Source: Peptostreptococcus porci (lineage in GTDB: Bacteria; Bacillota; Clostridia; Peptostreptococcales; Peptostreptococcaceae). From it: a stretch of DNA of 64,000 bases. The first letter of the stretch is position 1; the number at the start of each line of letters is the position of its first letter. The stretch lies in assembly GCF_009695815.1 (NCBI RefSeq), contig NZ_VUNE01000005.1, forward strand, positions 1 to 64,000, written 5' to 3'. The translations under genes and the position numbers were made by a program. Below, piece after piece: positions 46,072 to 55,240 of this stretch. The notes beneath the pieces are model-generated. The model saw nothing but the letters and a program-made list of their open reading frames with translations, was not told the DNA's origin and ran no database searches.

Positions 46072-46964
46072 TAGTGAGATCCTCCTATCTTACAGTTTGG
46101 ATTTGAATGTGTATCCCCATCACTCTTTCTCAACGATTTTCTTCCTTCTTCAGTTTTGAACATCGTCTGTCTCTTCATCGCTTCATCAAAATCAACTAAC
46201 CAACCATCGAATTCTGGACCATCAACACAAGCAAATTTGATATCATCTCCGACACTGACTCTACAAGCACCACACATACCCGTACCATCAACCATAATTG
46301 TATTTAAGCTGACAATTGTAGGTATGTTCAATTTCTTAGTTGCCAAGCAAGCGAATTTCATCATTATCATCGGACCTATTACTATTGCTTCATCGTATTG
46401 TTTTCCTTGATTTTTTACAAGATCATCAAGAAGCATCGTTACATTACCATGGAATCCGTAAGAACCATCATCTGTACACATATATACATTTTTTGCAACA
46501 GCTCTCATTTTATCTTCAAATATTACTATATCCTTTGATCTCGCACCTATGATAACATCAACGTCAATACCGTTTTCATGCATCCACTTAACCTGCGGAT
46601 ATACTGGAGCAGCACCAACACCACCAGCTATGAATATTATCTTTTTCTTTTTGATTGCTTCGATATCTTCATCGACAAAGTCACTTGGTCTACCTAAAGG
46701 CCCAACGAAATCTTTGATGCTATCACCAATTTCAAGCTTTGATAGCTTCTTACTAGAATCACCAACGATTTGGAACACTATAGTTACTGTTCCTCTTTGC
46801 ACATCGTAATCAGCAATTGTCAAAGGAATTCTTTCACCTTTTTGGTCTATTATCACGATGATAAACTGACCTGGCTTAGCTGACTTAGCCACTCTTGGAG
46901 CTTCAATATCCATTAAGTAAACAACATCATTAAGCTGTTTCTTATCTACTATTTTATAGCCCAT
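46071..46964 (-). CDS. nfnA: NfnA-like FAD/NAD-binding, [2Fe-2S] subunit
   Basis: 297 residues, PyrK/ferredoxin-reductase fold. FAD-binding IPLTIADYD near residue 57, the NAD-binding IFIAGGVGAAPVYPQVKWM near 111, and the cluster-binding MCGACRVSVGDDIKFACVDGPEFDG near 228. The pattern matches the small subunit of NfnAB, which oxidises NADH. The pair would balance NADH, NADPH and ferredoxin in fermentation. The stop overlaps the nfnB start (one base). GGGGGAA precedes the ATG. Confidence 0.88.
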   Translation of the reverse strand: MGYKIVDKKQLNDVVYLMDIEAPRVAKSAKPGQFIIVIIDQKGERIPLTIADYDVQRGTVTIVFQIVGDSSKKLSKLEIGDSIKDFVGPLGRPSDFVDEDIEAIKKKKIIFIAGGVGAAPVYPQVKWMHENGIDVDVIIGARSKDIVIFEDKMRAVAKNVYMCTDDGSYGFHGNVTMLLDDLVKNQGKQYDEAIVIGPMIMMKFACLATKKLNIPTIVSLNTIMVDGTGMCGACRVSVGDDIKFACVDGPEFDGWLVDFDEAMKRQTMFKTEEGRKSLRKSDGDTHSNPNCKIGGSH

Positions 46965-46989
46965 TACAACTTCCCCCTTAAATAATTCA

Positions 46990-47020
46990 TTTAGTTAAAT
47001 TAGTTAGTAATTAGTTAGTA
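46990..47020. repeat. 11-bp tandem repeats in the nfnA leader
   Basis: ATTAGTTAGTA occurs at 46999-47009 and 47010-47020, with a partial copy before it. A TTGACA lies close by on the reverse strand, so copy number could affect a promoter region. The rest of 47021-47300 is AT-rich, with no gene seen. Confidence 0.7.
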
Positions 47021-47305
47021 TTCAAAAATAATGTCAATTTACCCGTCAGTATAACGCTAATTTTTATAGCAACACAAAAATCCGCATATTCACGATGACG
47101 GTTTAACGACACTTAAATAAAATAAGTTAACATAATTATACAACAAAATTTAGCTTTTTTATAGTTTTTTTTATAACAAATTAATTATTATTTTGTGAAA
47201 GTTAAATTTTATATTTTAGATATTATCTCTATCAAAAATGTCATTTATAATTCATCCTTATACTTTTTACTTTACTGCATTTTGAAGTACATTTTATAAA
47301 AAATG

Positions 47306-47314
47306 TGATATAAT
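47306..47314 (+). promoter_or_regulatory. Extended -10 promoter of the sulfurtransferase gene
   Basis: TGATATAAT, with TATAAT at 47309-47314. Confidence 0.6.
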
Positions 47315-47337
47315 AAGTATGAATGTATTCATATGTA

Positions 47338-47369
47338 TTCACAATTTATTCATAACAGTAAATTGTGAA
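47338..47369. promoter_or_regulatory. Inverted repeat in the sulfurtransferase leader
   Basis: Perfect 11-base arms TTCACAATTTA and TAAATTGTGAA separated by 10 bases, starting about 17 bases after the expected transcript start. It could be an operator or an RNA hairpin. Confidence 0.6.
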
Positions 47370-47419
47370 ATTGTAGTTTAGAATAAATATTTTTGAATAT
47401 AAGTTACGGAGGTGTATTT

Positions 47420-48274
47420 ATGAAAAAACTTATAAGTGTTAATGAGCTTTTTGAATTATTGAATTCAGATAAGAAGTATGTAGTTTTAGACTGTAGGTTT
47501 GACCTTATGAACAAAACTTATGGTATTGATTCTTACAAAAAAGCACATATCAAAGGCGCATTTTTAGTTGACATAGAAAATGATCTTGCAGAAAAACCTG
47601 GTATTCATGGAGGTCGACATCCATTCACTAAAACAGACAGATTTGTAGAAATTATCAAATCATTTGGAATAGATAATGACACCATTGTAATTACCTATGA
47701 TGACGGTGATTTGCAAGGAGCGGGAAGATTAGTATATCAACTTAATAGTATAGGTTTTGACAATGCAAGAGTATTAGATGGTGGTATCACTGCTTATATT
47801 CATAACGGCGGCGAAGTTGAATCTAAGGAAAATATTCCAACGAAATCTGAAAATAATTTGGACATTAAACCAAAAAATGATATGATCGTAAATATGAATT
47901 ATGTCAAATCAAAACTATACGACGAAAATACGATATTGATCGATTCAAGATCCAATCCGAGATATCTTGGTCTTGAAGAGCCAGTCGACAAAGTTGCAGG
48001 TCATATTCCAAGTGCAAAAAATTTCTTTTTTATGGATATCCTAAATATAGATGATATGAGAAACAGTTCTTTTAAATCAGATGATTTTTTGAGGGAACAC
48101 TTTGCTTCACTTTTTAATAATAAGGAAAAAATTGTTTATTGTGGATCAGGTATATCGTTGATGGTAAATGCACTAGCACTGGATAAACTTGGAATAGACT
48201 ACAAGATTTACCCTGGTAGCTTTTCAGATTGGATAAGCTATGATGAAAACGAGGTAATGACAGGCGAAGAATAA
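47420..48274 (+). CDS. Sulfurtransferase with two rhodanese domains (SseA-like)
   Basis: 284 residues. The N-terminal inactive rhodanese domain contains VVLDCRFDL and AHIKGAFLVD. The C-terminal active domain has DSRSNPRYLG, GHIPSAKNFFF and the catalytic loop YCGSGIS (Cys near residue 240). It transfers sulfane sulfur from thiosulfate or 3-mercaptopyruvate; the CGSG loop favours mercaptopyruvate-type enzymes. The ATG at 47420 is used since GGAGG stands 7 bases before it; the longest frame starts nine codons earlier without an SD. Confidence 0.92.
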   Translation: MKKLISVNELFELLNSDKKYVVLDCRFDLMNKTYGIDSYKKAHIKGAFLVDIENDLAEKPGIHGGRHPFTKTDRFVEIIKSFGIDNDTIVITYDDGDLQGAGRLVYQLNSIGFDNARVLDGGITAYIHNGGEVESKENIPTKSENNLDIKPKNDMIVNMNYVKSKLYDENTILIDSRSNPRYLGLEEPVDKVAGHIPSAKNFFFMDILNIDDMRNSSFKSDDFLREHFASLFNNKEKIVYCGSGISLMVNALALDKLGIDYKIYPGSFSDWISYDENEVMTGEE

Positions 48275-48381
48275 TTCTATGTATTTCGCCTTCGGATACT
48301 ATATATTGAAACTGCAAATATTTTACAAAAAAATTATGCTATATTTTATTTGTAATTTGAATTTTTAATCAAATCTATTTC

Positions 48382-48420
48382 AAAACAACCATTATTTTAA
48401 AAAAATAGTGGTTGTTTTTA
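48382..48420. terminator. Terminator after the sulfurtransferase gene
   Basis: Seventeen-base arms with one mismatch (AAAACAACCATTATTTT and its partner) flanking a short loop, followed by TTTTTA on the plus strand. Confidence 0.8.
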
Positions 48421-48429
48421 TATATAATA

Positions 48430-48458
48430 TTGATTTTGCATTGCATTTAGGGTAAAAT
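48430..48458 (+). promoter_or_regulatory. Promoter of the HlyD-MacB efflux operon
   Basis: TTGATT (48430-48435) and TAAAAT (48453-48458), spacer 17 bases. Confidence 0.7.
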
Positions 48459-48720
48459 ATAGTATGTGAAAATGAAAATAAAATCATTGTATTTTATGGG
48501 GGGATTATATTTCAAAATTCGAATCATTTATCAAATCATTATATCATGTCATATGCATTTGTTATCAATATGTTGATTTGATACTTTTAGCCTCTACATG
48601 TTATGCCTTATTGGATTGTTACGTATAGGCTTGATAATGAAATGAATGATACATTTGTATTGTCATCAATCATAATTTTCACTTTGATAATGCAATTAAT
48701 ATAAATCGGGAGGAAACAAG
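48459..48720 (+). other. Long untranslated leader of the efflux operon, with a possible 34-codon ORF
   Basis: About 255 bases between the expected transcript start and the HlyD gene. A small ORF (48472-48576) starts almost at the 5' end without an SD and encodes an Ile/His/Cys-rich peptide. No terminator-antiterminator pair or known riboswitch could be recognised. Confidence 0.35.
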
Positions 48721-49854
48721 ATGTCTTTAAAAGTTAAACTGCAAGAAGGCTGGGAAAAATTTAAAACAAACAGAAAAATTCAAATTTATGTTGGTACTGC
48801 AGCCGTCTTGATTATTGTAGCTGTTGGTGTTGGAATAATTTACAACAGTCATAACAAGGAAAAAGCTCCAGTTGTTCAAACTTATGTAATACCTGAAAAC
48901 GAAAAAATATTTATTAATGGTCTTGTTGTTCCAAAACAAAGCAAGGAAATCATGGGACCTGCAAATGGAGCAACACCTGACATAAGAGTCAGCAATGGAC
49001 AAAGTGTGAAAACAGGGGATGTATTGTACATAGTAAAGGATGAGGCTGCTATTCAAGAGATTGCGTCAATAAAGACTCAAATTAGCAATCTAATCAGAGA
49101 AAAATCAACCCTTCAAACAGGAGATGTAGGAATCGTATCGATAAATAATCAAATAGCAACTTTAAATACAAGTCTTTCTGCTGCAAATGCAAAAGCTTAT
49201 ACAAAGGTAAAGGCTCCTTTTGATGGAAAGGTATATCTTCACTCATCAGCAGGTTCATCGACAGAGGCTTCCGCTTCAAGTGGTTCTCTGATGACTGTCC
49301 AAACAACTGACTATGTAATGAATGGTCAAATAAGTGAGCAAGATCTTTCAAAGATTAGCAAGGATATGACTGCTGACGTAACGGTCCTTTCTACTGGTGA
49401 TACTCTAAAAGGAAGAATTAGCTATATTTCTGATAGACCAGCAAGTGCTGCTCAGCCTTCTGGCTCTGCACAGGATGTCGGTGGTGGATCTCTATCATTT
49501 TATAATGTTGTTCTAGCATTCGACACTCAAGAAGGTGTAGTTGATGGGTACCATACTCAGGCTACTATAGAAGTAAACTCTGACAAACATAAAATACCTA
49601 GCTCTGCAATCTTAAATTCTGGAGAAGAAGTTTATGTATTGGCAGATATCGAAGGTGTATTGAAAAAAGTAAATATCGAAGTTATTTCGGAGGGTAATAA
49701 CTATTCCGTTGTAACTGGAGATTTAAATCAGAACGATGTAATAATAAAGAACCCTACTCTACAAATGAAGGAAGGCGATCCCGCACCTGTTAGCTCGGGC
49801 ACTGATGAAAGTGAAGTGGACGCCAAATCAGATGACAAATCTGAAGAAATGTAG
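48721..49854 (+). CDS. HlyD-family efflux adaptor (MacA-like)
   Basis: 377 residues. A TM anchor at about 22-42, then a short beta-barrel, a small coiled coil (about 112-155, IASIKTQISNLIREKSTL) and a lipoyl-like half-motif (YTKVKAPFDGKVYLHSSAG). A Ser/Asp/Glu-rich C-terminus ends the chain. In Gram-positives such adaptors work with MacB-type ABC proteins in export of peptides or drugs, without TolC. GGGAGG precedes the ATG. First gene of a three-gene operon. Confidence 0.9.
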   Translation: MSLKVKLQEGWEKFKTNRKIQIYVGTAAVLIIVAVGVGIIYNSHNKEKAPVVQTYVIPENEKIFINGLVVPKQSKEIMGPANGATPDIRVSNGQSVKTGDVLYIVKDEAAIQEIASIKTQISNLIREKSTLQTGDVGIVSINNQIATLNTSLSAANAKAYTKVKAPFDGKVYLHSSAGSSTEASASSGSLMTVQTTDYVMNGQISEQDLSKISKDMTADVTVLSTGDTLKGRISYISDRPASAAQPSGSAQDVGGGSLSFYNVVLAFDTQEGVVDGYHTQATIEVNSDKHKIPSSAILNSGEEVYVLADIEGVLKKVNIEVISEGNNYSVVTGDLNQNDVIIKNPTLQMKEGDPAPVSSGTDESEVDAKSDDKSEEM

Positions 49855-49869
49855 TTAGAGGGTGATATT

Positions 49870-50550
49870 ATGCAAATCATTTTAGATAATGTACAGAAGT
49901 ACTATAAAGTAGGGAAAGATAAGCTTCATGTACTAAAAAACTTAAACCTTGAGATTGAATCAGGTGAATTTCTAATGATTATGGGTAAATCTGGTAGCGG
50001 TAAGACTACCCTATTAAATATATTGGGTTTTTTGGATACTTTAGATGAAGGTAGATACTATTTTGACGGTAATGACGTTAGTGGTCTGAAAGAGAATATG
50101 AGATCACAATACAGGGCAAACTACGTTGGATATGTTTTTCAACAATTTAACCTGATTGAAACCTTGACTGTATTTCAAAATATCGAAATTCCGTTGATTT
50201 ATGCTGGAATGAAGGATAAAAACCAAAGAAGGATGCTTGTTGAAAAAAGACTTGAGGATGTCGGTTTATCTGATAAAGCAAATAGTTTTCCAAATCATCT
50301 ATCTGGTGGACAGCAGCAAAGAATTGCAATAGCGAGAGCATTGGTAAACAATCCAAAGTTGATTTTTGCTGACGAACCTACAGGTGCCCTGGATAGTGAA
50401 ACTGGTCGAGACATAATGGGTCTATTATCTGACCTTAATAAATCTGGTACTACTATTATCATGGTTACACATGACCTTGATATGACAAAATATGCATCTA
50501 GAGTTGTCACACTCAAAGACGGATGCTTTGTTAAGGGGGATGAAATATGA
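49870..50550 (+). CDS. MacB-type ABC transporter ATP-binding protein
   Basis: 226 residues, LolD/MacB ATPase type. Walker A GKSGSGKTT near residue 39, Q-loop FQQFNLI, signature HLSGGQQQRIAIARAL, Walker B LIFADEPTGALD and the switch-His region VTHD. It sits 15 bases after the adaptor and overlaps the permease gene by 4 bases, so all three subunits are made together. Confidence 0.95.
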   Translation: MQIILDNVQKYYKVGKDKLHVLKNLNLEIESGEFLMIMGKSGSGKTTLLNILGFLDTLDEGRYYFDGNDVSGLKENMRSQYRANYVGYVFQQFNLIETLTVFQNIEIPLIYAGMKDKNQRRMLVEKRLEDVGLSDKANSFPNHLSGGQQQRIAIARALVNNPKLIFADEPTGALDSETGRDIMGLLSDLNKSGTTIIMVTHDLDMTKYASRVVTLKDGCFVKGDEI

Positions 50551-51797
50551 TTACATTAATAAAAAATTCCCTAGCCAATTTAAAGGGTCACAAATTGAGA
50601 TTGGCAATTGCCTTCATTTGGATAATTATAGGTATAACGTCAGTTGTTTTTGTTAGCTCAATGGGTAATGCAATGAGTGCTGTATTTAAACAATCATTTA
50701 AGACTATAGCGCCTAGGGCAGCAATAATATACTTTGAGCCATCTGATGACGCTTTCAAGACAAATCAAATACTATTTGATCCTTTCAGTTCTTCTGATGT
50801 TCAAATTTTAAAGACTTTGGACGGAGTTGAAAAAATAGAAACCTCTGATAAATACGTTTCTTCAACCCCTACTCTTGGTTCGTCAAATGATGTTTATTCT
50901 GATATAACATATTTCGATAAAATTGGTAGCGGTGCATTCGTCCCTTCTACTGATGCTAAATACAAGGTTACAAAAGGAAGATCCTTGACTCCTGCTGATG
51001 ATGGAAAGAGAGTTATTGTGCTTGAAAGCAATGTTGTAAAAGATATGTTTGAAGACGAAAATCCTATTGGAAAAGGCGTTACCATTAAAGGCTTGACATA
51101 TGAAGTCGTTGGTGTACTTGACAGTGATACTGTATACGATCCTGTTGAAAAAGGATTCAAAAAAAGGACCCCTTTTGATACATCTGTACCATCATCTGTA
51201 GTTCCTGAGGTTTCGTACAATATAATATCTGGAAAAATCGCAAACAACTCATCTATCAATCAGGTTATTGTGACTGTTGCAGAAGGGTTTGAAATAAGCA
51301 ATGTTTCAGATTCCATAATTTCAGAATTAACATCTCTTCATCCTAATATAATGGGTGAATATAAAGTTCAAGATAGATCTAGTATTCAAAAATCCACTGA
51401 AGAGATGACTAAAGGAATCGATAAGACAGTTAGATTAATTACGATTATTGCCATGGTTGTTGGTGGTGTCGGTATAATGAATATTATGTATGTTTCTGTT
51501 ATGGAAAGAAGTAAGGAAATAGGTATTAGAAGAGCTCTTGGAGCAAAGCCTAGATCGATTCTATTCCAATTCTTGATAGAATCAGTATTCATAACTACTT
51601 GTGGAGGTGTTCTAGGAGTTATTGTAGGCTATGCAGTTACAATTTATTCTAAGAACTTCCTTCCGTTCAAACCAATTCCTAGCATCAATACATTCCTATA
51701 CTCTTTTATAGCAATCGTATTGACTGGAATCATATTCGGTTTGGTTCCGGCTCTAAAGGCATCAAAGGTCGATCCGGTTAAGATAATTTACAAATAA
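50547..51797 (+). CDS. MacB-type ABC transporter permease
   Basis: 416 residues. TM1 at about 18-40, a large extracellular MacB periplasmic-core domain (about 45-285), and three C-terminal TMs (about 293-315, 345-370, 383-405) with the FtsX motif ERSKEIGIRRALGA between the first two. It overlaps the ATPase gene (ATGA). The cargo is unknown, perhaps an antimicrobial peptide or toxin. Confidence 0.95.
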   Translation: MITLIKNSLANLKGHKLRLAIAFIWIIIGITSVVFVSSMGNAMSAVFKQSFKTIAPRAAIIYFEPSDDAFKTNQILFDPFSSSDVQILKTLDGVEKIETSDKYVSSTPTLGSSNDVYSDITYFDKIGSGAFVPSTDAKYKVTKGRSLTPADDGKRVIVLESNVVKDMFEDENPIGKGVTIKGLTYEVVGVLDSDTVYDPVEKGFKKRTPFDTSVPSSVVPEVSYNIISGKIANNSSINQVIVTVAEGFEISNVSDSIISELTSLHPNIMGEYKVQDRSSIQKSTEEMTKGIDKTVRLITIIAMVVGGVGIMNIMYVSVMERSKEIGIRRALGAKPRSILFQFLIESVFITTCGGVLGVIVGYAVTIYSKNFLPFKPIPSINTFLYSFIAIVLTGIIFGLVPALKASKVDPVKIIYK

Positions 51798-51815
51798 AAT
51801 CTTATTATAACTACT

Positions 51816-51850
51816 GAGATTAATTCTATTTTAGAATTAATCTCTTTTTT
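51816..51850 (+). terminator. Terminator of the efflux operon
   Basis: GAGATTAATTCTA pairs with TAGAATTAATCTC around a short loop, followed by six T residues. Confidence 0.85.
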
Positions 51851-51948
51851 GCAGAACAAGACTATTTAGAATGATACGATTTATTAGGATTTTATTAAAC
51901 TCAACCTAATCCTATCAGATATAAGTGTATTTTATAAAGGAGAAAAAT

Positions 51949-53271
51949 ATGTCAAAAAATATTTTGCTAATAAAAAACGGAAGAATTATTAATCCTGCTA
52001 CTGAACTCGATTCTATGGCTGACCTTCTGATTGTTGATGGTAAAGTGAGCGAAATCTCAAAAAACATCGACATCAAAAAAGTAAAAAATGAAATAAAAAA
52101 CATTGGAACTAATTTTAAGGAATTAGATGCATCAGACTGTATTGTTTCACCTGGTTTAATAGATACTCATGTTCACTTTAGAGATCCTGGATTTACTCAT
52201 AAGGAGGATATAATTAGTGGCTCAGACGCTGCTGCTGCTGGTGGTTTTACAACAGTTATTATGATGGCAAACACAAATCCAAAAGTAGACACTATAGAAA
52301 CCTTAAACTATGTCTACAACAAGGCAAAAAATGCAAAAATTAATGTATTACAGGAAGCAGCACTCACACATGATTTCAAAGATAAGTTAGTTGATATGGA
52401 TGAATTACACAAAAATGGTGCTGTAGGCTTTACTAATGATGGTGTTCCGGTAATGAGCACAAGAGTTTTAAAAGAAGCCATGCTAAAGGCAAAAGAATTA
52501 GATACGATAATCGCCCTTCACGAGGAAGATAACAGCCTTATCTCTACTCATGGCATTAACGATGGGATGATTTCTAAATCACTAAAGTTGAATGGTGCTC
52601 CACGTGAATCTGAAGATGTGATGGTTGCTAGGGATTGTATTCTCGCATTAAACACAGGTGCAAAAATTGTAATACAGCATATTAGTTCTGGTAATTCTGT
52701 TGATTTTATAAGATATATTAAGTCAATGGGAGCAAATGTAATTGCAGAGGTAACGCCTCACCATTTTACACTGACAGAAGATGCTGTAATCGAACATGGA
52801 ACTTTGGCTAAAATGAATCCTCCTCTAAGAACTTCCTATGATAAGAAAAAAATAATCGAAGGACTTAAAGATGGCACTATTGAAATAATTGCCACTGATC
52901 ATGCACCACATTCATATGATGAGAAAAATGTTGAATTCTCAAAAGCTCCTAGCGGTATAATTGGACTCGAAACTGCACTTGGACTTGCTATTACAGAATT
53001 AGAGAAAAAGGGACATCTTACTATAAGTCAATTGCTTGCGAAATTTACTATTAATCCATCAAATATTTATAAACTTGACAAGGGCGACATCAGTGTTGGC
53101 AAGACTGCTGATATCTGTATTTTCAACAAAGATGAGAAGTTTACTATTGAAAAATTTCATTCAAAATCATCAAACTCACCTTTCATTGGTAAGCAACTGT
53201 ACGGAAAGATAAAATACACGATTTGTAATGGAGAAATAGTGTTTTCTGATCAATACATAGATAAACTATAA
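51949..53271 (+). CDS. pyrC: Dihydroorotase
   Basis: 440 residues, class I dihydroorotase. Converts carbamoyl-aspartate to dihydroorotate in pyrimidine synthesis. Metal ligands and signatures: DTHVHFRDPGFTHKEDI near 59, MMANTNP near 108, HEEDNSL near 182, QHISSGN near 235 and IIATDHAPH near 304. The ATG at 51949 follows AAAGGAG by 6 bases; the longer frame starts eight codons earlier without an SD. No other pyr genes are adjacent. The last codons and stop lie in a 32-bp direct repeat. Confidence 0.95.
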   Translation: MSKNILLIKNGRIINPATELDSMADLLIVDGKVSEISKNIDIKKVKNEIKNIGTNFKELDASDCIVSPGLIDTHVHFRDPGFTHKEDIISGSDAAAAGGFTTVIMMANTNPKVDTIETLNYVYNKAKNAKINVLQEAALTHDFKDKLVDMDELHKNGAVGFTNDGVPVMSTRVLKEAMLKAKELDTIIALHEEDNSLISTHGINDGMISKSLKLNGAPRESEDVMVARDCILALNTGAKIVIQHISSGNSVDFIRYIKSMGANVIAEVTPHHFTLTEDAVIEHGTLAKMNPPLRTSYDKKKIIEGLKDGTIEIIATDHAPHSYDEKNVEFSKAPSGIIGLETALGLAITELEKKGHLTISQLLAKFTINPSNIYKLDKGDISVGKTADICIFNKDEKFTIEKFHSKSSNSPFIGKQLYGKIKYTICNGEIVFSDQYIDKL

Positions 53272-53324
53272 AAAAATAATTATAAGAGAAAAATAAACTA
53301 TAAAAGAAAAAAATAATAACGAGA
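53261..53324 (+). repeat. Imperfect 32-bp duplication spanning the pyrC stop
   Basis: ATAAACTATAAAA occurs at 53261 and again at 53293. The first copy contains the last codons and TAA stop (53269-53271). The remainder of each unit is A-rich and only partly matched. Confidence 0.6.
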
Positions 53325-53381
53325 AGAAGAAAAATTTAATCAAAGATTATCGACAAGAATTTTTTCGAAAGGAACAAAAAT

Positions 53382-53436
53382 AAAGATAATATGCTCCACT
53401 ATTCTACTATAAAAGAAAGTGAAGCATATTATCTTT
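53382..53436. terminator. Bidirectional terminator between pyrC and the rubredoxin-like gene
   Basis: Nineteen-base arms (53382-53400 and 53418-53436) with one mismatch. The right arm reaches two bases into the stop codon of the reverse-strand gene. Confidence 0.8.
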
Positions 53437-53947
53437 ATATTTTAACTATTAAATTTTCTAGTTTTTTATTGTTTTTATCAATTATTTTTTTATATTCTGG
53501 ATAGTCAATCTCTATATTATTCTTTAATTCGTTATTTTTTGACATTAATTTTGCAATTTTCTTTTTAAGATCTCTTATATTTAGCTCTGTATTAAACTCT
53601 AAAAATTCTCCTAGAAACATAGCATAAATCGTAGCTTGATTTGATAATTCTCTGCCTAAACATTCCAAACCATCAGTAACATCCTCTCCTCTTGATTCAT
53701 GACGAGCTTGAATAGACATAGCTAGGGAAATAATGGCCAACTCACTATATGCATCAAAAAGATTTCTAATAATCTTTATTGTCGAAGAATCTGCAATATC
53801 AAGCATTTCAAAAAATCCTGATGATGAATCCTTATTATCATCTAACTCGAAAAAGACATTTGAATCAAAAGCACATACTGGACAGACTGATGGAGGCTGA
53901 TCTCCAATATGAACATAACCACATTCTCTACACTTAAATTTCCTCAT
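53435..53947 (-). CDS. Rubredoxin-like metal-binding protein with helical C-terminus
   Basis: 170 residues. The N-terminal KCRECGYVHIGDQPPSVCPVC is a rubredoxin/rubrerythrin-type Cys4 iron site. The rest is helical (about 55-170), with no clear Glu/His di-iron ligands, so it is not a normal rubrerythrin. It may shuttle electrons to an oxygen- or peroxide-reducing partner, or bind zinc. Divergent from the deacetylase gene. Confidence 0.7.
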   Translation of the reverse strand: MRKFKCRECGYVHIGDQPPSVCPVCAFDSNVFFELDDNKDSSSGFFEMLDIADSSTIKIIRNLFDAYSELAIISLAMSIQARHESRGEDVTDGLECLGRELSNQATIYAMFLGEFLEFNTELNIRDLKKKIAKLMSKNNELKNNIEIDYPEYKKIIDKNNKKLENLIVKI

Positions 53948-54162
53948 AATTGCACCTCTACGATAAAATAATAAATTATTGACATGATAAAAGTATCAAT
54001 ACTGTCTACTACCTACTTTATTATACCATAATTTCATCAATTAGTTTATAAAAAAAACTATAGGTCTGTATTTTCTTTGATAAATTTTTTATTATTAATA
54101 TTAATAATATCCCCTTTAACAATGAGATAATATATAGTAAAATATAATTAAGGAGGTTGAGT

Positions 54163-55116
54163 ATGACAAAGGGAAATAGAAGAAAAGATTCAAGTGCAAA
54201 TATTAATTTTTCAAAAAAATCAAGAGGTAGGAAAAGAAGAAAAAGATTGAATATGAAAAAAATTCTTTTGTTACTTCTAATTGTCGTTACAATCGGAGGA
54301 TGTGCAAAAATAGCACTTGCTTATAGGCATGAGCAAGAAATAGCAAGAATCGAAACAGAAAACAAAGAAAAGCTTAAAAAACTTCTTGAAAACAACCAGG
54401 ACAGCCAAAAAGTTGTCGGTCAAAAAAAGGAATTTAAAGAAAAAGTAGGTGTTGATGCCCAAAAGGTTTGGAATGCATTAAATGCGTATGATTATGACAA
54501 CGGTGGTAAAAAAGAAGTTTTCTTGACATTCGATGATGGTCCATCAACAACAAATACGCCAAAAGTCTTAGAGATACTAAAAAACAATGGTGTAAAAGGA
54601 ACTTTTTTTGTTATTGGTAGATCATTGAGAATGGATGGTGCCCCAGAAATATTAAAACAAATTTATGAAGAGGGTCATGCGATTGGCAACCATTCATATT
54701 CTCATGATTATTCTTATTTATATCCTTCAAGAGTTTTAAATATGAACAATTTCTTGGAAGACTTTAACAAAAACAGTGAATTAATCAATAAGTCTTTGGG
54801 TATGGATAACTTCTCTACCAGAGTTATAAGATGTCCAGGAGGACAGTTATCTTGGAAGGAGACAACTCCACTAAATGAATATATGATTAAAAACAATATG
54901 GCATCAATTGACTGGAACGCATTAAATGGTGATGCAGAGGGTGCTAAAAAGAATGCTGATCAGCTGTATGATTTTGCTGTAAAATCAAGTGCTGGAAATA
55001 ATTTGATAGTTTTGTTAATGCATGATACGTATGGAAAAGAAGAAACTGTTAAGTATCTAGATAAGATGATCAAGTACTACAAAAGCAACGGATACGAATT
55101 TAAAACACTGGTATAA
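54163..55116 (+). CDS. Membrane-anchored polysaccharide deacetylase (NodB family)
   Basis: 317 residues. A very basic N-terminus, TM at about 30-48, a charged stalk to about 105, then the NodB domain. TFDDGPST near 122 gives the catalytic and metal-binding Asp, GNHSYSH near 175 the metal His pair, and LLMHDTYG near 284 the second catalytic His. Likely deacetylates peptidoglycan or a surface glycan. AAGGAGG stands 6 bases before the ATG at 54163. Strong terminator downstream. Confidence 0.93.
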   Translation: MTKGNRRKDSSANINFSKKSRGRKRRKRLNMKKILLLLLIVVTIGGCAKIALAYRHEQEIARIETENKEKLKKLLENNQDSQKVVGQKKEFKEKVGVDAQKVWNALNAYDYDNGGKKEVFLTFDDGPSTTNTPKVLEILKNNGVKGTFFVIGRSLRMDGAPEILKQIYEEGHAIGNHSYSHDYSYLYPSRVLNMNNFLEDFNKNSELINKSLGMDNFSTRVIRCPGGQLSWKETTPLNEYMIKNNMASIDWNALNGDAEGAKKNADQLYDFAVKSSAGNNLIVLLMHDTYGKEETVKYLDKMIKYYKSNGYEFKTLV

Positions 55117-55184
55117 ATTTATTTGCATTTATATATAGTGTCAATGTAAGTATATCAACTTTGTATTTTTTGTGAATATGCATA

Positions 55185-55214
55185 AAAATGGGTTACGTCA
55201 TCGTAACCCATTTT
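55185..55214. terminator. Bidirectional terminator
   Basis: Perfect 13-base arms AAAATGGGTTACG and CGTAACCCATTTT around a 4-base loop. It serves the deacetylase and the converging reverse-strand gene. Confidence 0.85.
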
Positions 55215-55240
55215 CTATGCTTAAAATTATGTTTATTTTC

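Noticed and set aside
44680-46964. Glutamate synthase small subunit
   Set aside because: The sequence is GltD-like, but no gltB is present and the partner is an NfnA-type subunit, so NfnAB is the better reading.
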